This document shows, piece by piece, positions 32,189 through 43,191 of a stretch of DNA of 64,000 bases. A program made the position numbers and the translations under genes. Origin of the DNA: Alphaproteobacteria bacterium (GTDB lineage Bacteria > Pseudomonadota > Alphaproteobacteria > Caulobacterales > Hyphomonadaceae); assembly GCA_016125405.1 (NCBI GenBank), contig WGLW01000019.1, forward strand, positions 62,001 to 126,000, written 5' to 3'. The notes under the pieces were generated by a model. It searched no databases and was not told the DNA's origin. It saw nothing but the letters and a program-made list of their open reading frames with translations. Numbering within the stretch: the stretch's first letter is position 1; the number at the start of each line of letters is the position of its first letter.

Positions 32189-33286
32189 TCAGCCCGGCCT
32201 CACCACATGCCCATCCTTCGGATCGGCCCTGCCCGTGGCGAGATCGGCGAACACCCGGCCCGCCTCCGCCAGCCCGTGGTGCTCGACCACCCGCGTCGTG
32301 CGCTCCGCAGTCGGCAGGAAGTTGCGCCACGCCTCGGCGAGCTGTTTCTGGAAACCGGCCGGTCCCCACTCCGCGACGCGCTTCTTCGCCACGTCCGGCG
32401 CGAAGAACATCTTCGGCTGCGGCCCCGCCAGCGCGCCGGCGTCGCGCGGGGCGTCCCAGTGCGTCGCGCCCACGGCGCAGCTGTAGGCCAGATTGTCCGC
32501 TAAGCGCGCATGTACCGCCGCACGCACGGCGGCATTGCCCGCAATGTCGACGAACACGGTCTTCACCGAGCCATCCATGCCGCCGATGTCGTCGTAGGCG
32601 ACAACCTCGTCATAGAACCCGAGCCCGCGCGTGAAATCGATATTCGAAGCCGAGGTGAGCCCGACCACCCTGATATCGCCGCGCGCCTTCAGCAGTTGCG
32701 CCGTCGCATACGCTGTCTTGGCCGACGCGCTGGAGAACGCCACCTGCTTCGCGCCGAAATATCCCGCATCGGCAAGAAAGTCGTCGATCAGGAACGACGT
32801 CGTGAACAGCGGCCGGAACAGCACCTGCAGCGCCTCCGTATCCGGCGAGTAGATCGGATCGCCCTCATTGAGCACGTAGGTGTTGTAGATCGACGCCAGC
32901 CCCGCGCGATGCGCCACCGTCTCCGCAAACGCCCCATGCTTGCGCTCGCCCGGCGCCAGCACGAACGTCTCCGACATCGGCAGGTAGCCATAGACCCGCT
33001 CACCCACGGCGACCGAAGGCGACCGGCTCTCGACTACAGTGGCGAAGCCCCACACCGGCACGCGTCCCCATCCCTCCTCGCCGGAGGGATAGAAGCTCCA
33101 GTATTTGAGGAAGTCGCCCGCCGCCCCATAGGTCACATTGTTCGCCGTCAGCGAAAACAGGTCGACCTTCAACAGCGCCTGCCCGTCAGCCAGCGCGCCG
33201 CTGTCGAGCTTCACCAGCTTCGTTTCCGCCAGCGCGCCCTTCCTGACCAGAAGATCAGTCGCTGTCGCGTCACCGGGTTCAGACAT
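32189..33286 (-). CDS. DUF2855-family protein
   Basis: [28 protein letters not shown]...; dehydrogenase/reductase-like C-terminus. Confidence 0.75.
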   Translation of the reverse strand: MSEPGDATATDLLVRKGALAETKLVKLDSGALADGQALLKVDLFSLTANNVTYGAAGDFLKYWSFYPSGEEGWGRVPVWGFATVVESRSPSVAVGERVYGYLPMSETFVLAPGERKHGAFAETVAHRAGLASIYNTYVLNEGDPIYSPDTEALQVLFRPLFTTSFLIDDFLADAGYFGAKQVAFSSASAKTAYATAQLLKARGDIRVVGLTSASNIDFTRGLGFYDEVVAYDDIGGMDGSVKTVFVDIAGNAAVRAAVHARLADNLAYSCAVGATHWDAPRDAGALAGPQPKMFFAPDVAKKRVAEWGPAGFQKQLAEAWRNFLPTAERTTRVVEHHGLAEAGRVFADLATGRADPKDGHVVRPG

Positions 33287-33360
33287 GCAGCACCTTCATG
33301 CGTTCAGCCCGCAGCTTAGGCCCGGCTGCAGCGAGCCGTCGACCCTCGAGGCCAAGACGA

Positions 33361-33789
33361 CTACCCCTTCCGAACCATGTCGAGTGTGTAGTCATACGTG
33401 CAGTCCGCCGCGTAGGACGGTTTCCCGGGCCAGGAATACCGCGACGCCTCCACCGAGTCCGTCACCGCCCGGATCATTTTCTGCTGCGCATCGCTTTCAC
33501 GTTGCGCCGGGTCGCCGACAAAATGGACGTTCACCGGCTCGCCCGCCTCGTTGATGTCGAAGCCGATCTCGACATCCCTGCGGCCAGCGCCTTTCTGGCT
33601 GAGCATGAAAAGCACTGTGACATCGCCAGGAATTGTCATCGGGCCGCGCTCGACGAGATTGACCGGCGCGGTCTCACAGGACTCTGCAGACGCCGGCCGG
33701 GCCACGACTTTTTCCGTTCCACCGTATTGAACGCCGTCGCCTACGCACCCGGCGAGTGCCAGAAGCGCCATAGCAGCCATCATCCGCAT
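33361..33789 (-). CDS. TonB C-terminal-like lipoprotein
   Basis: Lipobox LLALAGC; 'DVEIGFDINEAGEPVNVHFVGDPAQRE' TonB-box-like fold pattern. Confidence 0.6.
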   Translation of the reverse strand: MRMMAAMALLALAGCVGDGVQYGGTEKVVARPASAESCETAPVNLVERGPMTIPGDVTVLFMLSQKGAGRRDVEIGFDINEAGEPVNVHFVGDPAQRESDAQQKMIRAVTDSVEASRYSWPGKPSYAADCTYDYTLDMVRKG

Positions 33790-33857
33790 TCGTTCCCCCC
33801 AATCGATGAAGCGGGAAGTCTGCCCGCCCAGTCCGAAAACGCAAGCGGCCGAGGCGG

Positions 33858-34793
33858 CTATACGTTGAGCACCTTCAGGTCTTCCGCCGTCAGCTTCAGC
33901 TCTGCCGACCTCGCGATATCCTTGAGTTGCGCCACGCTGGTGGCGCTGGCGATCGGCGCCGTGATCGATGGCCTTGCCATCAGCCAGGCGAGCGCGACCT
34001 GCGCCTGCGTCGCGCCGTGGGCCTTCGACACCGTGTCGAGAGCGGCCAGCACCTCAGGGCCGCGCCCTTTCAACAGATCCTTCATCCGCCCGCCTCTCGG
34101 GCTTTTCTTGAGGTCGGCCTCGGTGCGGTACTTGCCCGACAAAAAGCCGGACGCCAGCGCGAAATAAGGGATCACGCCAAGATCGTTCTTGACGCAGAGA
34201 TCTTCCAGCGCGCCTTCATACTGGTCGCGGACCAGCAGGTTGTAGTGCGGCTGCAGCACCGAATAGTGCGCGCGGGATTTGCCATCCCCGGCCTTTAGCG
34301 CCGCAGCAAGACCGTCAGCGTCATAATTCGATGCGCCGACCGCGCGCACCTTGCCTGCGTCCAGCAGCTTCTGGTGCGCTTCCAGCGTCTCCTCGATCGG
34401 CGTTTCCTTGTCCGGAAAGTGCGAGAAATAAAGATCGATGTGATCGGTCTTGAGCCGCTTCAGGGACGCATCGCACGCCTTGAGGATGTAATCCGCCTTG
34501 AGCCCCTTTCCCGCCGGCATTTCCGAGCCGACCTTGGTGATGAGGACGACCTTGTCGCGATTGCCCCGCGCCTTCATCCAGTCGCCCAGAACCGTTTCGG
34601 ATTCTCCGCCCTGATGGCCCGGAACCCAGCGCGAATAGACATCCGCCGTATCGACGGCGTTGAAGCCAGCATCGAGAAAGGAGTCGAGCACGTCGAAGGA
34701 TGTGTCCTTGTCCGCCGTCCATCCGAAAACATTGCCGCCCAGCACCAGCGGCGCGATCTCCAGGCCCGATTTCCCGAGTTTGCGTTTCTGCAT
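33858..34793 (-). CDS. Aldo/keto reductase
   Basis: MQKRKLGKSGLEIAPLVLGGNVFGWTADKDTSFDVLDSFLDAGFNAVDTADVYSRW. Confidence 0.93.
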   Translation of the reverse strand: MQKRKLGKSGLEIAPLVLGGNVFGWTADKDTSFDVLDSFLDAGFNAVDTADVYSRWVPGHQGGESETVLGDWMKARGNRDKVVLITKVGSEMPAGKGLKADYILKACDASLKRLKTDHIDLYFSHFPDKETPIEETLEAHQKLLDAGKVRAVGASNYDADGLAAALKAGDGKSRAHYSVLQPHYNLLVRDQYEGALEDLCVKNDLGVIPYFALASGFLSGKYRTEADLKKSPRGGRMKDLLKGRGPEVLAALDTVSKAHGATQAQVALAWLMARPSITAPIASATSVAQLKDIARSAELKLTAEDLKVLNV

Positions 34794-34859
34794 GATTGGC
34801 CTCCGCTGTTCTGGATGGACATTACATAGGGCGTTTGGGCGCCCCATGCGAGCGCCCGC

Positions 34860-35330
34860 TCACTCGCGCAGGGAAAATGTGAGGTCCATCGCCTCGCCAA
34901 ACGGGGTCGCGCGCCACTTGCCCTGCAGGCTGCGAAAGCGCTGGACGGCGCCGGCGATCAGGTCTTCGGTCAGCCATGCGGGCGCGAGTTCGTTGATGTG
35001 GTGAAAGGCGTCGCTCGCCCGCTTCGCAAACTCCCGGGTCTCGACCTCGTCCTTCAGTGCGGTCTGCAACATCGCCACGACTTTCTCGATCCGCCCCGTA
35101 TCGCCCGCCCACATATCGGCGCTCGCTTCATAGCCGCCGCCGCGCGCAAGCAATCCATAGAAACCTTCGTCCAGCTTTCCTTCGCTTTCGAGCGCAAAGT
35201 GAACAAGGTCATGCGTGAGGTAGCTGCGCGTTTCGAGTTCACGCAATTCGACCGAGCCATCGGCGCGGACCGCCTCGAAGCGGTGCCGGTCATTCGATAT
35301 CCGCGTGAGGCGGATACGGAGCATCGTCAC
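34860..35330 (-). CDS. Hypothetical protein
   Basis: 156-aa ORF, 4-bp overlap with the downstream-numbered isoaspartyl peptidase gene. Confidence 0.65.
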   Translation of the reverse strand: MTMLRIRLTRISNDRHRFEAVRADGSVELRELETRSYLTHDLVHFALESEGKLDEGFYGLLARGGGYEASADMWAGDTGRIEKVVAMLQTALKDEVETREFAKRASDAFHHINELAPAWLTEDLIAGAVQRFRSLQGKWRATPFGEAMDLTFSLRE

Positions 35331-36247
35331 TCTCCCGCATATATCGCCGTGATCTTCCGGCCGGCGCCATCCGCCTCGCCGCGGAACATGCCGTCCGTGT
35401 TCATCGCCATCGCCGCATCATCCTTGGTGACGACGATCACGCCGCCCGCGCCGCCCAGCGAGCGCACGTCGGTGAGCGTGACATCCGCCGCCTCCTGCGC
35501 GCTCATGCCCTGCAGTTCGACGCGCGCACAGATCATGCGGGCGACGCCGGCCCGAATGAACATCTCGCCATGACCGGTTGCTGAAACGGCGGCCGACGCG
35601 TTGTCGGCGTACGTGCCCGCGCCGATGACGGGACTGTCCCCGATCCGGCCAGGCGCCTTGGCGACCATGCCGCCCGTCGACGTGGCCGCCGCAAGATTGC
35701 GATGGCTGTCACGCGCGACGGCGCCAACCGTGCCGCGCCTGTCCCACGCCTTCACCTCGCCGGCCATCACGCGCTTGAGCTGCTCGACCCGCTTCGGCGT
35801 GACGAAATAGGCCGGATCGACGATCTCCAGCCCGCCTGCCGCCGCCAGGTCGTCCGCCTCGCGTCCGGCGAACATCACATGCGGCGTCGTATCCATTGCC
35901 AGCCGCGCGGCGAGAACCGGGTTCTTCACCGTCCGCACCTGCGCAACGGCGCCCGCCTTGCGCTCCCGGCCGTCCATGATCGAGGCGTCGAGTTCAGCCA
36001 ACCCGTCGCGGTTGAGCACGGCGCCGTGGCCGGCGTTGAAATTGGGATCGTTCTCCAGCGCCACGACAGCCGCCTGCACGGCGTCGATCGCAAGCCCGCC
36101 CGCAGTCAGTATCCCGATACCCGCATCGAGGGCGGTCATCAGGCCTTTGCGGTAATCCGCCTCTTCCTCGGGCGAGATAGAGCCGCGGGGCATCACGCCG
36201 GCCCCGCCGTGGATCACCAGCCGCCATCCTGACGCCTGCGACGCCAT
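35327..36247 (-). CDS. Isoaspartyl peptidase / L-asparaginase (Ntn hydrolase, type III)
   Basis: WRLVIHGGAGVMPRGSISPEEEADYRKGL; GTVGAVARDSHRNLAAATSTGGMVAKAPGRIGDSPVIGAGTYA. Confidence 0.94.
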   Translation of the reverse strand: MASQASGWRLVIHGGAGVMPRGSISPEEEADYRKGLMTALDAGIGILTAGGLAIDAVQAAVVALENDPNFNAGHGAVLNRDGLAELDASIMDGRERKAGAVAQVRTVKNPVLAARLAMDTTPHVMFAGREADDLAAAGGLEIVDPAYFVTPKRVEQLKRVMAGEVKAWDRRGTVGAVARDSHRNLAAATSTGGMVAKAPGRIGDSPVIGAGTYADNASAAVSATGHGEMFIRAGVARMICARVELQGMSAQEAADVTLTDVRSLGGAGGVIVVTKDDAAMAMNTDGMFRGEADGAGRKITAIYAGE

Positions 36248-36325
36248 CGCCGATACCTCCGCAACCGCCGCCTCGCGGGGAAGTCTCGCACGAACCGCGC
36301 CGCGAAGCGATATCGCGAGCGGTGG

Positions 36326-37321
36326 CTATCTCATGTTCTTCTTGTCGACTTCCCAGATCGGGTTCTTGCAGAGAAAGCAGTCGGCGCCCTGGAAGTATCT
36401 CGCCGACGCCTTGTCGTCCTTGAGGCGCCAGTTCAGCCAAGCGACGCCCACCTCGCCGAAGCGGCCGCCGCCGGGCTGGTTGTAGGTGCCGCCATGTCCA
36501 ACATGGATCGAGCCGAGGAAGGCGGGCACGCCCGGCGTGGGGATGCGCGAGAAATCATCCTTGCCGTTTGCATAGGCAAGGTCCGACGGTCCCCCGAGGA
36601 AATAGGCCACCGGCGCGTGAAACTTCTTTATGCTGTCCTTGGTCGCCCCGCTCATCTTCAGCGCCGGCGCCGTGCCCTCCCGGAAGACGCCGGAGTTCCA
36701 GATCACCGTCGTCTTCACGCGCGGATCGCCGGACACCGCAATCGCCTGCAGCCCGCCGCACGACTGGCCCATCACCGCGACCTCGTTCGGGTTCAGGCGA
36801 TTGTAGTAGGGGCTGGACTTGTCCATGCTCTGCTTCGTCGCCCAGTCGATGGCTTTCAGCAGGTCCTCGTCCTTCGTCACCGCCGCAGGTATGGCGGCGC
36901 CCGGCTGCGGCGCCGGCGCGCCCGACTGGCCCGGACGCGCGGTCGCGAACGCTGGCAGCGGCGCATCCTTCGGGCCCGATGCGATCACCAGATAACCTTG
37001 CGACGCGATCTGCGTGAGGAAGGTCTGGAACAACAGTCCGGCGTTCGAACACGCGCCATTGCCCCAGACGACGATCGGCAACCGCTTGCCGGGCGTGAAC
37101 GGCCTGAGGTCCGTCGGGCGATAGACGGTGTGCGTCATCAGCGTCGGCTCGGCGACGATCGAGACGGGATAAGGGCCCGGCGGCTGGGGCTTCGGCGGCG
37201 GCGCGTCCGGCGGCGGCGCCAGCGAGGTCGAGGGCGTCACAGCGGGTGGCGTCTGCGCGGCTGCGGCGAGCCCTCCGGCGGCCAGCAGAAACGCCAGCAG
37301 GGACGCTCTCAGTCGACGCAT
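36326..37321 (-). CDS. Secreted alpha/beta hydrolase (dienelactone hydrolase-like)
   Basis: Signal peptide; nucleophile elbow 'VAVMGQSCGGLQAIA'. Confidence 0.8.
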   Translation of the reverse strand: MRRLRASLLAFLLAAGGLAAAAQTPPAVTPSTSLAPPPDAPPPKPQPPGPYPVSIVAEPTLMTHTVYRPTDLRPFTPGKRLPIVVWGNGACSNAGLLFQTFLTQIASQGYLVIASGPKDAPLPAFATARPGQSGAPAPQPGAAIPAAVTKDEDLLKAIDWATKQSMDKSSPYYNRLNPNEVAVMGQSCGGLQAIAVSGDPRVKTTVIWNSGVFREGTAPALKMSGATKDSIKKFHAPVAYFLGGPSDLAYANGKDDFSRIPTPGVPAFLGSIHVGHGGTYNQPGGGRFGEVGVAWLNWRLKDDKASARYFQGADCFLCKNPIWEVDKKNMR

Positions 37322-37392
37322 GACACTACTCCCCGTGCCGTTTTCGGCTATCGGAGATAGTCAAACACGGCTCGCGGCGCCTGAGAACCCGT

Positions 37393-40188
37393 CTAGCTGC
37401 CCTTGAGCTGGCTCAGCGCCTCGCCCAGCTTGGCCAGCGCCGCTTCCGCCGCGGCCCTGCGCTCGTGCTGCTCTTCCACCACTTCCGGCGGCGCCTTGGC
37501 GACGAACTGCTGGTTAGCCAGCTTCTTGTCGATGCCCGCAATGTCGCCCTTGAGCCGGCCGACTTCCTTCTCCAGCCGCGCCAGCTCCGCCTTGAGGTCG
37601 ATCAGTTCGGCCACAGAAAGACACGCCGTCGCCTCGTCGATGACGATGCGGATCGCGCCCGCCGGCGGGGCCTTGGCGATCTGGATGTCCTCCAGCCGCG
37701 CCATGCGTTCGATCAGCGCCTTGTAGGTCGCAAGCCGCGCCTCGGTCGCCTTCGACGCGCCGACCAGCACCAGCGGCGCCTTGGCCGCGTCCGGCACGTT
37801 CAGCTCTTTCCGCGCCGACCGGATCGACGACACCAGCCGGATCACCCAGTCGACCTCGGCTTCCGCTTCCGGACTCGCCAGCGTGTCGCCAAACTCCGGC
37901 CAGGACCGCGAGATCAGCAGACCGCGTGAGTTATCCATCGACTGGAACAGTTCTTCCGTCACGAACGGCATGAACGGGTGCAGCAGGTGCACGATCTGGT
38001 CGATCGCCCAGGCTGTCGTCGCCCGCGTCTCGGCCTTCGCGGCTTCGTCCTCGCCGTTCAGCACAGGCTTGGTCAGTTCGAGATACCAGTCGCAGAAGAC
38101 GTTCCAGGTGAAGCGGTAGATCGCGCCCGCCGCCTCGTTGAACTTGTACTCCTCGATCCCCTTGCGCACTTCGACTGCCGCCTTGCCGACCTCCGCCGCG
38201 ATCCAGCGGTTGAGCGTGTGTTTGACGGTCTTCGGATCGAACTTCGGATCCAGCACGCAGCCATTCATCTGCGCGAAGCGCGCCGCGTTCCACAGCTTGG
38301 TCGAAAACGCGCGATAGCCCGCCACGCGATCCTTCGAGAGCCGGATATTCCGCCCCTGCGCCGCCATCGCCGACATGGTGAAGCGCAGCGCATCGGCGCC
38401 ATAGGCGTCCACCAGCTCCAGCGGATCGATGACGTTGCCTTTCGACTTCGACATCTTCTGGCCCTTCTCGTCGAGGACCAGCGCGTGGATGTAGACGTCC
38501 TTGAACGGCACTTCGCCCATGAAGTGCAGCCCCTGCATCATCATGCGCGCGACCCAGAAGAAGATGATGTCGAACGCCGTCACCAGCACCGAGCCGGGAT
38601 AGAACTCCTTCAGCGCCGGATCGGTCTCCTCTGGCCACCCCATCGTCGAAAACGGCCACAGAGCGGACGAGAACCACGTGTCGAGGACGTCCTCGTCCTG
38701 TTTGAGCGAAAGAAAGGGCGAAGGCTTTGAGCCGGGCGGAAGAGCAACAAGGTCATGCCCCAGGTAGGCGGGCGGCTGATCCGAGATTACGACACCGCCG
38801 CCGTCCTCAAGGTCGTAATGCTTTAGCGCCATATGCATGGCTTCGTGAGCGTCTTTCGCGACAAAGATCTTGCCGTCCGGCCCAAACCACGCCGGTATCC
38901 GGTGGCCCCACCAGAGCTGGCGGCTGACGCACCACGGCTCGATGTTGCGCATCCATTCGAAATAGGTCTTGCGCCACTGCTCGGGCACGAAGCGCGTGTC
39001 GCCGTCCTCGACGGCCTTCACCGCAGGCTGCGCCAGCGTCCTGGCGTCCACATACCACTGGTCGGTGAGATAGGGCTCGATGACGACGCCCGAGCGATCG
39101 CCGAACGGCTGCTCGATCGTCTTGGCCTCGATCCCGGCGAGCAGGCCCGCCGCCTCCATATCGGCGACGATCTTCTTGCGCGCTGCAAACCGCTCCAGCC
39201 CGCGATAGGCTTCGGGCGCATCGTCGTTGATGTGCGCGTCGTCGGTCAGGATGTTCAGCGCCGCGAGATTATGCTGCTTGCCCACCTGATAGTCGTTGAA
39301 GTCATGCGCCGGCGTGATCTTCACCGCGCCGGTCCCCTTGGTCGGGTCGGCGTACTCGTCCGCGACAATCGGGATCAGCCGTCCGACCAGCGGCAGCTTT
39401 ACCTGCTTGCCCACCAGTGCGGTGTAGCGCTCGTCGTCGGGATGAACCGCAACGCCGGTATCGCCCAGCATCGTCTCCGGCCGCGTCGTGGCGACGACGA
39501 TGAAGTCGCGCTCTTCCCACTCGGTCGCCTTGCCGTCCTCGTCGAAGGCGATGGGGAATTTATAGGTCGTCCCGTCCGCAAGCGGATAGCGGAAGTGCCA
39601 GTAATGGCCCTTCACTTCCCGCGTCTCGACCTCAAGGTCGGAGATCGCCGTCTGGAAATGCGGATCCCAGTTCACCAGCCGCTTGTCGCGATAGATCAGG
39701 CCCTCGCGATAAAGATCGACGAACACCTTGGTGACGGCCTTGGACAGCCCCTCGTCCAGCGTGAAGCGCTCGCGGCTCCAGTCGCAGCTCGCGCCCAGGC
39801 GCTTGAGCTGGGAGACGATGGCCCCGCCCGACACCTCTTTCCATTTCCAGACGCGCTCCACGAACTTGTCCCGGCCCATGTCGCGGCGGCCGACATTGCC
39901 TTCCTTCGCCAGCTCGCGCTCGACCACCATCTGCGTGGCGATCCCGGCATGGTCCGTCCCCGGCTGCCACAAGACGCGCTTGCCCAGCATGCGGTTGAAG
40001 CGGACCAGCACGTCCTGAAGCGTGTTATTGAGCGCGTGCCCCATGTGCAGCACGCCGGTCACGTTCGGCGGCGGGATCACGATGGAATAGGGCTCGCCCG
40101 TTCCCGTGGGCTTGAACGCGCCGGAGTTTTCCCAGGCTTCATAAAGCCTTGGCTCGGCGGATGCGGGGTCAAAACGATCGTCGATCAT
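37393..40188 (-). CDS. valS: Valyl-tRNA synthetase
   Basis: PPPNVTGVLHMGHALNNTLQDVLVRFNRM...KMSKSKGNVIDPLELVDAYGADALRF; start at MIDDRFDPAS. Confidence 0.97.
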   Translation of the reverse strand: MIDDRFDPASAEPRLYEAWENSGAFKPTGTGEPYSIVIPPPNVTGVLHMGHALNNTLQDVLVRFNRMLGKRVLWQPGTDHAGIATQMVVERELAKEGNVGRRDMGRDKFVERVWKWKEVSGGAIVSQLKRLGASCDWSRERFTLDEGLSKAVTKVFVDLYREGLIYRDKRLVNWDPHFQTAISDLEVETREVKGHYWHFRYPLADGTTYKFPIAFDEDGKATEWEERDFIVVATTRPETMLGDTGVAVHPDDERYTALVGKQVKLPLVGRLIPIVADEYADPTKGTGAVKITPAHDFNDYQVGKQHNLAALNILTDDAHINDDAPEAYRGLERFAARKKIVADMEAAGLLAGIEAKTIEQPFGDRSGVVIEPYLTDQWYVDARTLAQPAVKAVEDGDTRFVPEQWRKTYFEWMRNIEPWCVSRQLWWGHRIPAWFGPDGKIFVAKDAHEAMHMALKHYDLEDGGGVVISDQPPAYLGHDLVALPPGSKPSPFLSLKQDEDVLDTWFSSALWPFSTMGWPEETDPALKEFYPGSVLVTAFDIIFFWVARMMMQGLHFMGEVPFKDVYIHALVLDEKGQKMSKSKGNVIDPLELVDAYGADALRFTMSAMAAQGRNIRLSKDRVAGYRAFSTKLWNAARFAQMNGCVLDPKFDPKTVKHTLNRWIAAEVGKAAVEVRKGIEEYKFNEAAGAIYRFTWNVFCDWYLELTKPVLNGEDEAAKAETRATTAWAIDQIVHLLHPFMPFVTEELFQSMDNSRGLLISRSWPEFGDTLASPEAEAEVDWVIRLVSSIRSARKELNVPDAAKAPLVLVGASKATEARLATYKALIERMARLEDIQIAKAPPAGAIRIVIDEATACLSVAELIDLKAELARLEKEVGRLKGDIAGIDKKLANQQFVAKAPPEVVEEQHERRAAAEAALAKLGEALSQLKGS

Positions 40189-40376
40189 GCCGACCGGATA
40201 GCTTGGCCCGCAGACAGAGACAACCGCCCCGTCCGGGAGACAGAAGTTGCGCGACCCAGGCGAAGGCCGGGGTCCAGTCGCTCTATCCTCCAAAGAGCAC
40301 CCGACGCCCCAAGCCGCCATCGGCCCCAGGGAAGAAACTTATCCGACCGGCCTGCCCCACACCCATACTGCCGCCG

Positions 40377-40889
40377 ATGACTGTGCTCGCCGCCCTTCTC
40401 CGCTGGCTTCTCCAGCTGCCGCCGCTTCATGCGATGCGGTGCAGCGCGCGCTACCTGCTCGAATGGACGCTGCTGGCGCTCATCGACGACGAAACCCTGA
40501 CGCCGCGCGACCTGACGGACAACTATCTCCGCTTCCTCCATCGCGGCGTCAGCACGGCGGCGACGCTGATCGACATCGTCATCGGCCTGCACGCGTCAGA
40601 CCTTGCGGGCCTGCCCATGCGGCGAAGCGCACGTGCAATTCCCGAGTTGCCGCGCAAGCGGTGCGCCCAGGCGTCCATGATCCGCCGCGTCCTCGACCTG
40701 CTGCACCGGCTCGACCATGTCGAGGCGTCGGCGGCGCGGCTGGCGCGGCGGTTCCGGCGCGACGCGACCGAGGCGGCGCGCATTGGCCACATCGCCGGCC
40801 TGCCGAGGCTGAAGCCCAGGCCGGTCGTCAGGCCGCTCGCGACCGCACCGGCCATTCCCCATCCCCGCGCGCTCGACCTCTCCGGCTAG
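40377..40889 (+). CDS. Hypothetical protein
   Basis: MTVLAALLRWLLQLPPLHAMRCSARYLLEW..., ~170 aa, flanked by a terminator. Confidence 0.5.
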   Translation: MTVLAALLRWLLQLPPLHAMRCSARYLLEWTLLALIDDETLTPRDLTDNYLRFLHRGVSTAATLIDIVIGLHASDLAGLPMRRSARAIPELPRKRCAQASMIRRVLDLLHRLDHVEASAARLARRFRRDATEAARIGHIAGLPRLKPRPVVRPLATAPAIPHPRALDLSG

Positions 40890-40968
40890 CCCAGCCAGAT
40901 CCCCGCCAACCTTTTCGATCCGGCCGCGGCGCGCGTCCGGAAACGCTGGCGCATGCCCGGAAACACAA

Positions 40969-41000
40969 AGGGCGCGCCCTTGCGAGCGCGCCCTGTGTTT
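40969..41000. terminator. Bidirectional intrinsic terminator-like hairpin
   Basis: aaAGGGCGCGC-ccttgcga-GCGCGCCCTgtgtttt between convergent genes. Confidence 0.7.
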
Positions 41001-41062
41001 TGTGAAAAGTCCGATGGGTTATGTGCGGTAAGCCGCGCGGGGCTCCCTCGCCAAAGCCAGCG

Positions 41063-41662
41063 TTAGCGGGCCATGCGACGGATGCGTTCGATCTCCTTCT
41101 GAACCTCGATCTCAACCAGCTGAGGCAGGTTGGCGTCGAGCCAATCTTTCAACAAAGGTTTCAACATTTGCTTAACGACGTCGTCCAGCGTCACGCCGGA
41201 CTGAACCATCATGCTGCCCATCAGCTTGCCCAGCGCGCCGGCGGCCTGCGTGGCCGCGGGTTCGGCGACCAGGCCTTCCTCCATGACGGGACGCGGAGCG
41301 GGAGCGGCCGGACGGGGCTGCGGCTCGGGCGCGGCCTCGGGCTCCTTCTCCATGATCATGATGTCTTCTTCGTCGGCCTCGGCCACGACTTCCGGTTCCG
41401 GCTCAAATTCCGGTTCGGGCTCGGCTTCGATAATGGGTTCTGGCGCGGGCGGCGGCGGTTCGGCCGGTTTCGGCGGCGGCGCAGCCTTGGCGGCGGGCGG
41501 CGGGGCCGGTTGCGGCTTTGGCGCGGGCTCAGGCTCGGCCGGCTTCAGCTCCAGCACGTCGGCGCCGGCTTCCGCAGGCTTGTCGTCCTCGGAAATGATC
41601 CGGCGGATGGACGCCAGAATCTCTTCCATGGTTGGCTCGCGTTGTGCGCTGTCAGCCGTCAT
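41063..41662 (-). CDS. popZ: Polar organizing protein PopZ-like (DUF2497)
   Basis: QREPTMEEILASIRRIISEDD N-terminus, Pro/Glu-rich linker, C-terminal LDDVVKQMLKPLLKDWLDANLPQLVEIEVQKEIERI. Confidence 0.88.
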   Translation of the reverse strand: MTADSAQREPTMEEILASIRRIISEDDKPAEAGADVLELKPAEPEPAPKPQPAPPPAAKAAPPPKPAEPPPPAPEPIIEAEPEPEFEPEPEVVAEADEEDIMIMEKEPEAAPEPQPRPAAPAPRPVMEEGLVAEPAATQAAGALGKLMGSMMVQSGVTLDDVVKQMLKPLLKDWLDANLPQLVEIEVQKEIERIRRMAR

Positions 41663-41753
41663 GTCCCGGGCCTCTGTCTGGCGTGCGGAAAGACCGTGAT
41701 TCCCGCCCGCAATTCGATCCGGGAATAAGACCCCGTTCGCCCCTACGAATTAG

Positions 41754-43058
41754 TTAACGCGCAAAGACGCCAGGTGTCAGACGACCCATCGCAGCCAACA
41801 ATTGAAGGACCGCGACATATTCGGCCCGCCGGGCGTCGATCAGGTCAAGCCGGGCGTCCAGCAGGTCCCGCTCCTGGTCCAGCACGTCGAGCGTGATGCG
41901 GGTCCCGACGGAAAGCTCCTGCTGGGCGCCTTCCAGCGCGGTCTGGGCGGCCGTCACGCCGGCCTCCGATGCCTCAATTCCCTGCCGGGCGGACACGACG
42001 GTATGCCAGGCGCTGGTCACCAGCGCCGTCACCTGCCGCTCCTGCGCCATGGCGTCGAATCGCGCCTTGTCGGCCTCCAGCTTGGCCGCGCGGGTGCGCG
42101 AGGCCAGCAGCCCGCCCTCATAGATCGGGATCGACAGCCGTGCCGAAAGCCCGACGCTGGTGTCCTGGTAGCTGTTGTCGACATAGGTGTCGGTCAGCCC
42201 GGCGTTTCCCACCACCGAAAGGTTCGGCCGCAAGGATCCCCGCGCCACGCCAACCGCCTCGCGGGCCCCCGTCTCGTTGGCCCGCATCGCGATCACCGAA
42301 GGATTTTCCTTCATCGCGATTGCAACCGCCTCGTCCAGCGTCGCCGGAATGGCCGGAGCCGGCGGCGGTTCAGCCAGTTGAACCGGCGGGCGGCCGACCA
42401 GCCGCTCGAAATTCGCGCGCACGGTTTCCAGCCGGGCTCTCGCCGCCGCCAGGCTCGATTCAGAAGCGGCCCGCCGCGCCTCGGCCTGGGCGACGTCCGT
42501 CCGCGTCACCTCGCCGACATTGAACCGGTCACTGGCCGCCTGAACCTGCTGTTTCAGCTCGCCCACATTGGTGTCGCGGATATCCACCTCCGCTTCGGCG
42601 CGACGCACATCGACGAACGCCGTGGCGACATCGAGAACCAGCTGCTGCTCGTATCCGGTCAGGTGGGCTTCGGCCGCATTCACGCCCGCCCTGGCCTCGC
42701 GCCGCTGCGCCGCCAGCGATCCGCCGGCATATATCGTCTGCCGCGCCTCGAGACCGGCCGTGTCGCGGTTGTAATTGCCGCTCGGCGGAAATGTGTTCCC
42801 GTTTGGCAACGCAAAACTCTGACCCGGCTTGTCATTGAGCGCGGAATAGCTGCCGCTCAGCGCAAGGCTCGGCCGCATCGCCGCCCTGGCCTGCTCCAGT
42901 GTTTCGTTCGCCACGGCGCGCGTGCGGCGCTGGGACATCAACTCCGGATTGTTGTCGAGCGCCGAAGCCACGGAGACCGCCAACGTCTCCTGACTCGCCT
43001 GCGCGAAGGCAGGCATGGAAATCGTTGCCAGCAGCAAGGCGGCGGCGATCGTCCTCAT
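41754..43058 (-). CDS. TolC family outer membrane efflux protein
   Basis: Signal peptide at MRTIAAALLLATISMPAFAQ; two repeated outer membrane efflux domains. Confidence 0.9.
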   Translation of the reverse strand: MRTIAAALLLATISMPAFAQASQETLAVSVASALDNNPELMSQRRTRAVANETLEQARAAMRPSLALSGSYSALNDKPGQSFALPNGNTFPPSGNYNRDTAGLEARQTIYAGGSLAAQRREARAGVNAAEAHLTGYEQQLVLDVATAFVDVRRAEAEVDIRDTNVGELKQQVQAASDRFNVGEVTRTDVAQAEARRAASESSLAAARARLETVRANFERLVGRPPVQLAEPPPAPAIPATLDEAVAIAMKENPSVIAMRANETGAREAVGVARGSLRPNLSVVGNAGLTDTYVDNSYQDTSVGLSARLSIPIYEGGLLASRTRAAKLEADKARFDAMAQERQVTALVTSAWHTVVSARQGIEASEAGVTAAQTALEGAQQELSVGTRITLDVLDQERDLLDARLDLIDARRAEYVAVLQLLAAMGRLTPGVFAR

Positions 43059-43191
43059 GGAGGTCCCTCTCGAATTGCGAACAGCCGCCACGCGGCGCCC
43101 GTAATCGCCCTTACACCCGATGATATCGGGTGCGTCGGCCCATCTTGCCAAGCGGTTGCGCCTGATTGGTTAAGGGGGTGTCTGCCTCGCT

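Noticed and set aside
38833-40380. 515-aa plus-strand ORF
   Set aside because: Antisense to valS, low-complexity R/H/D-rich translation.
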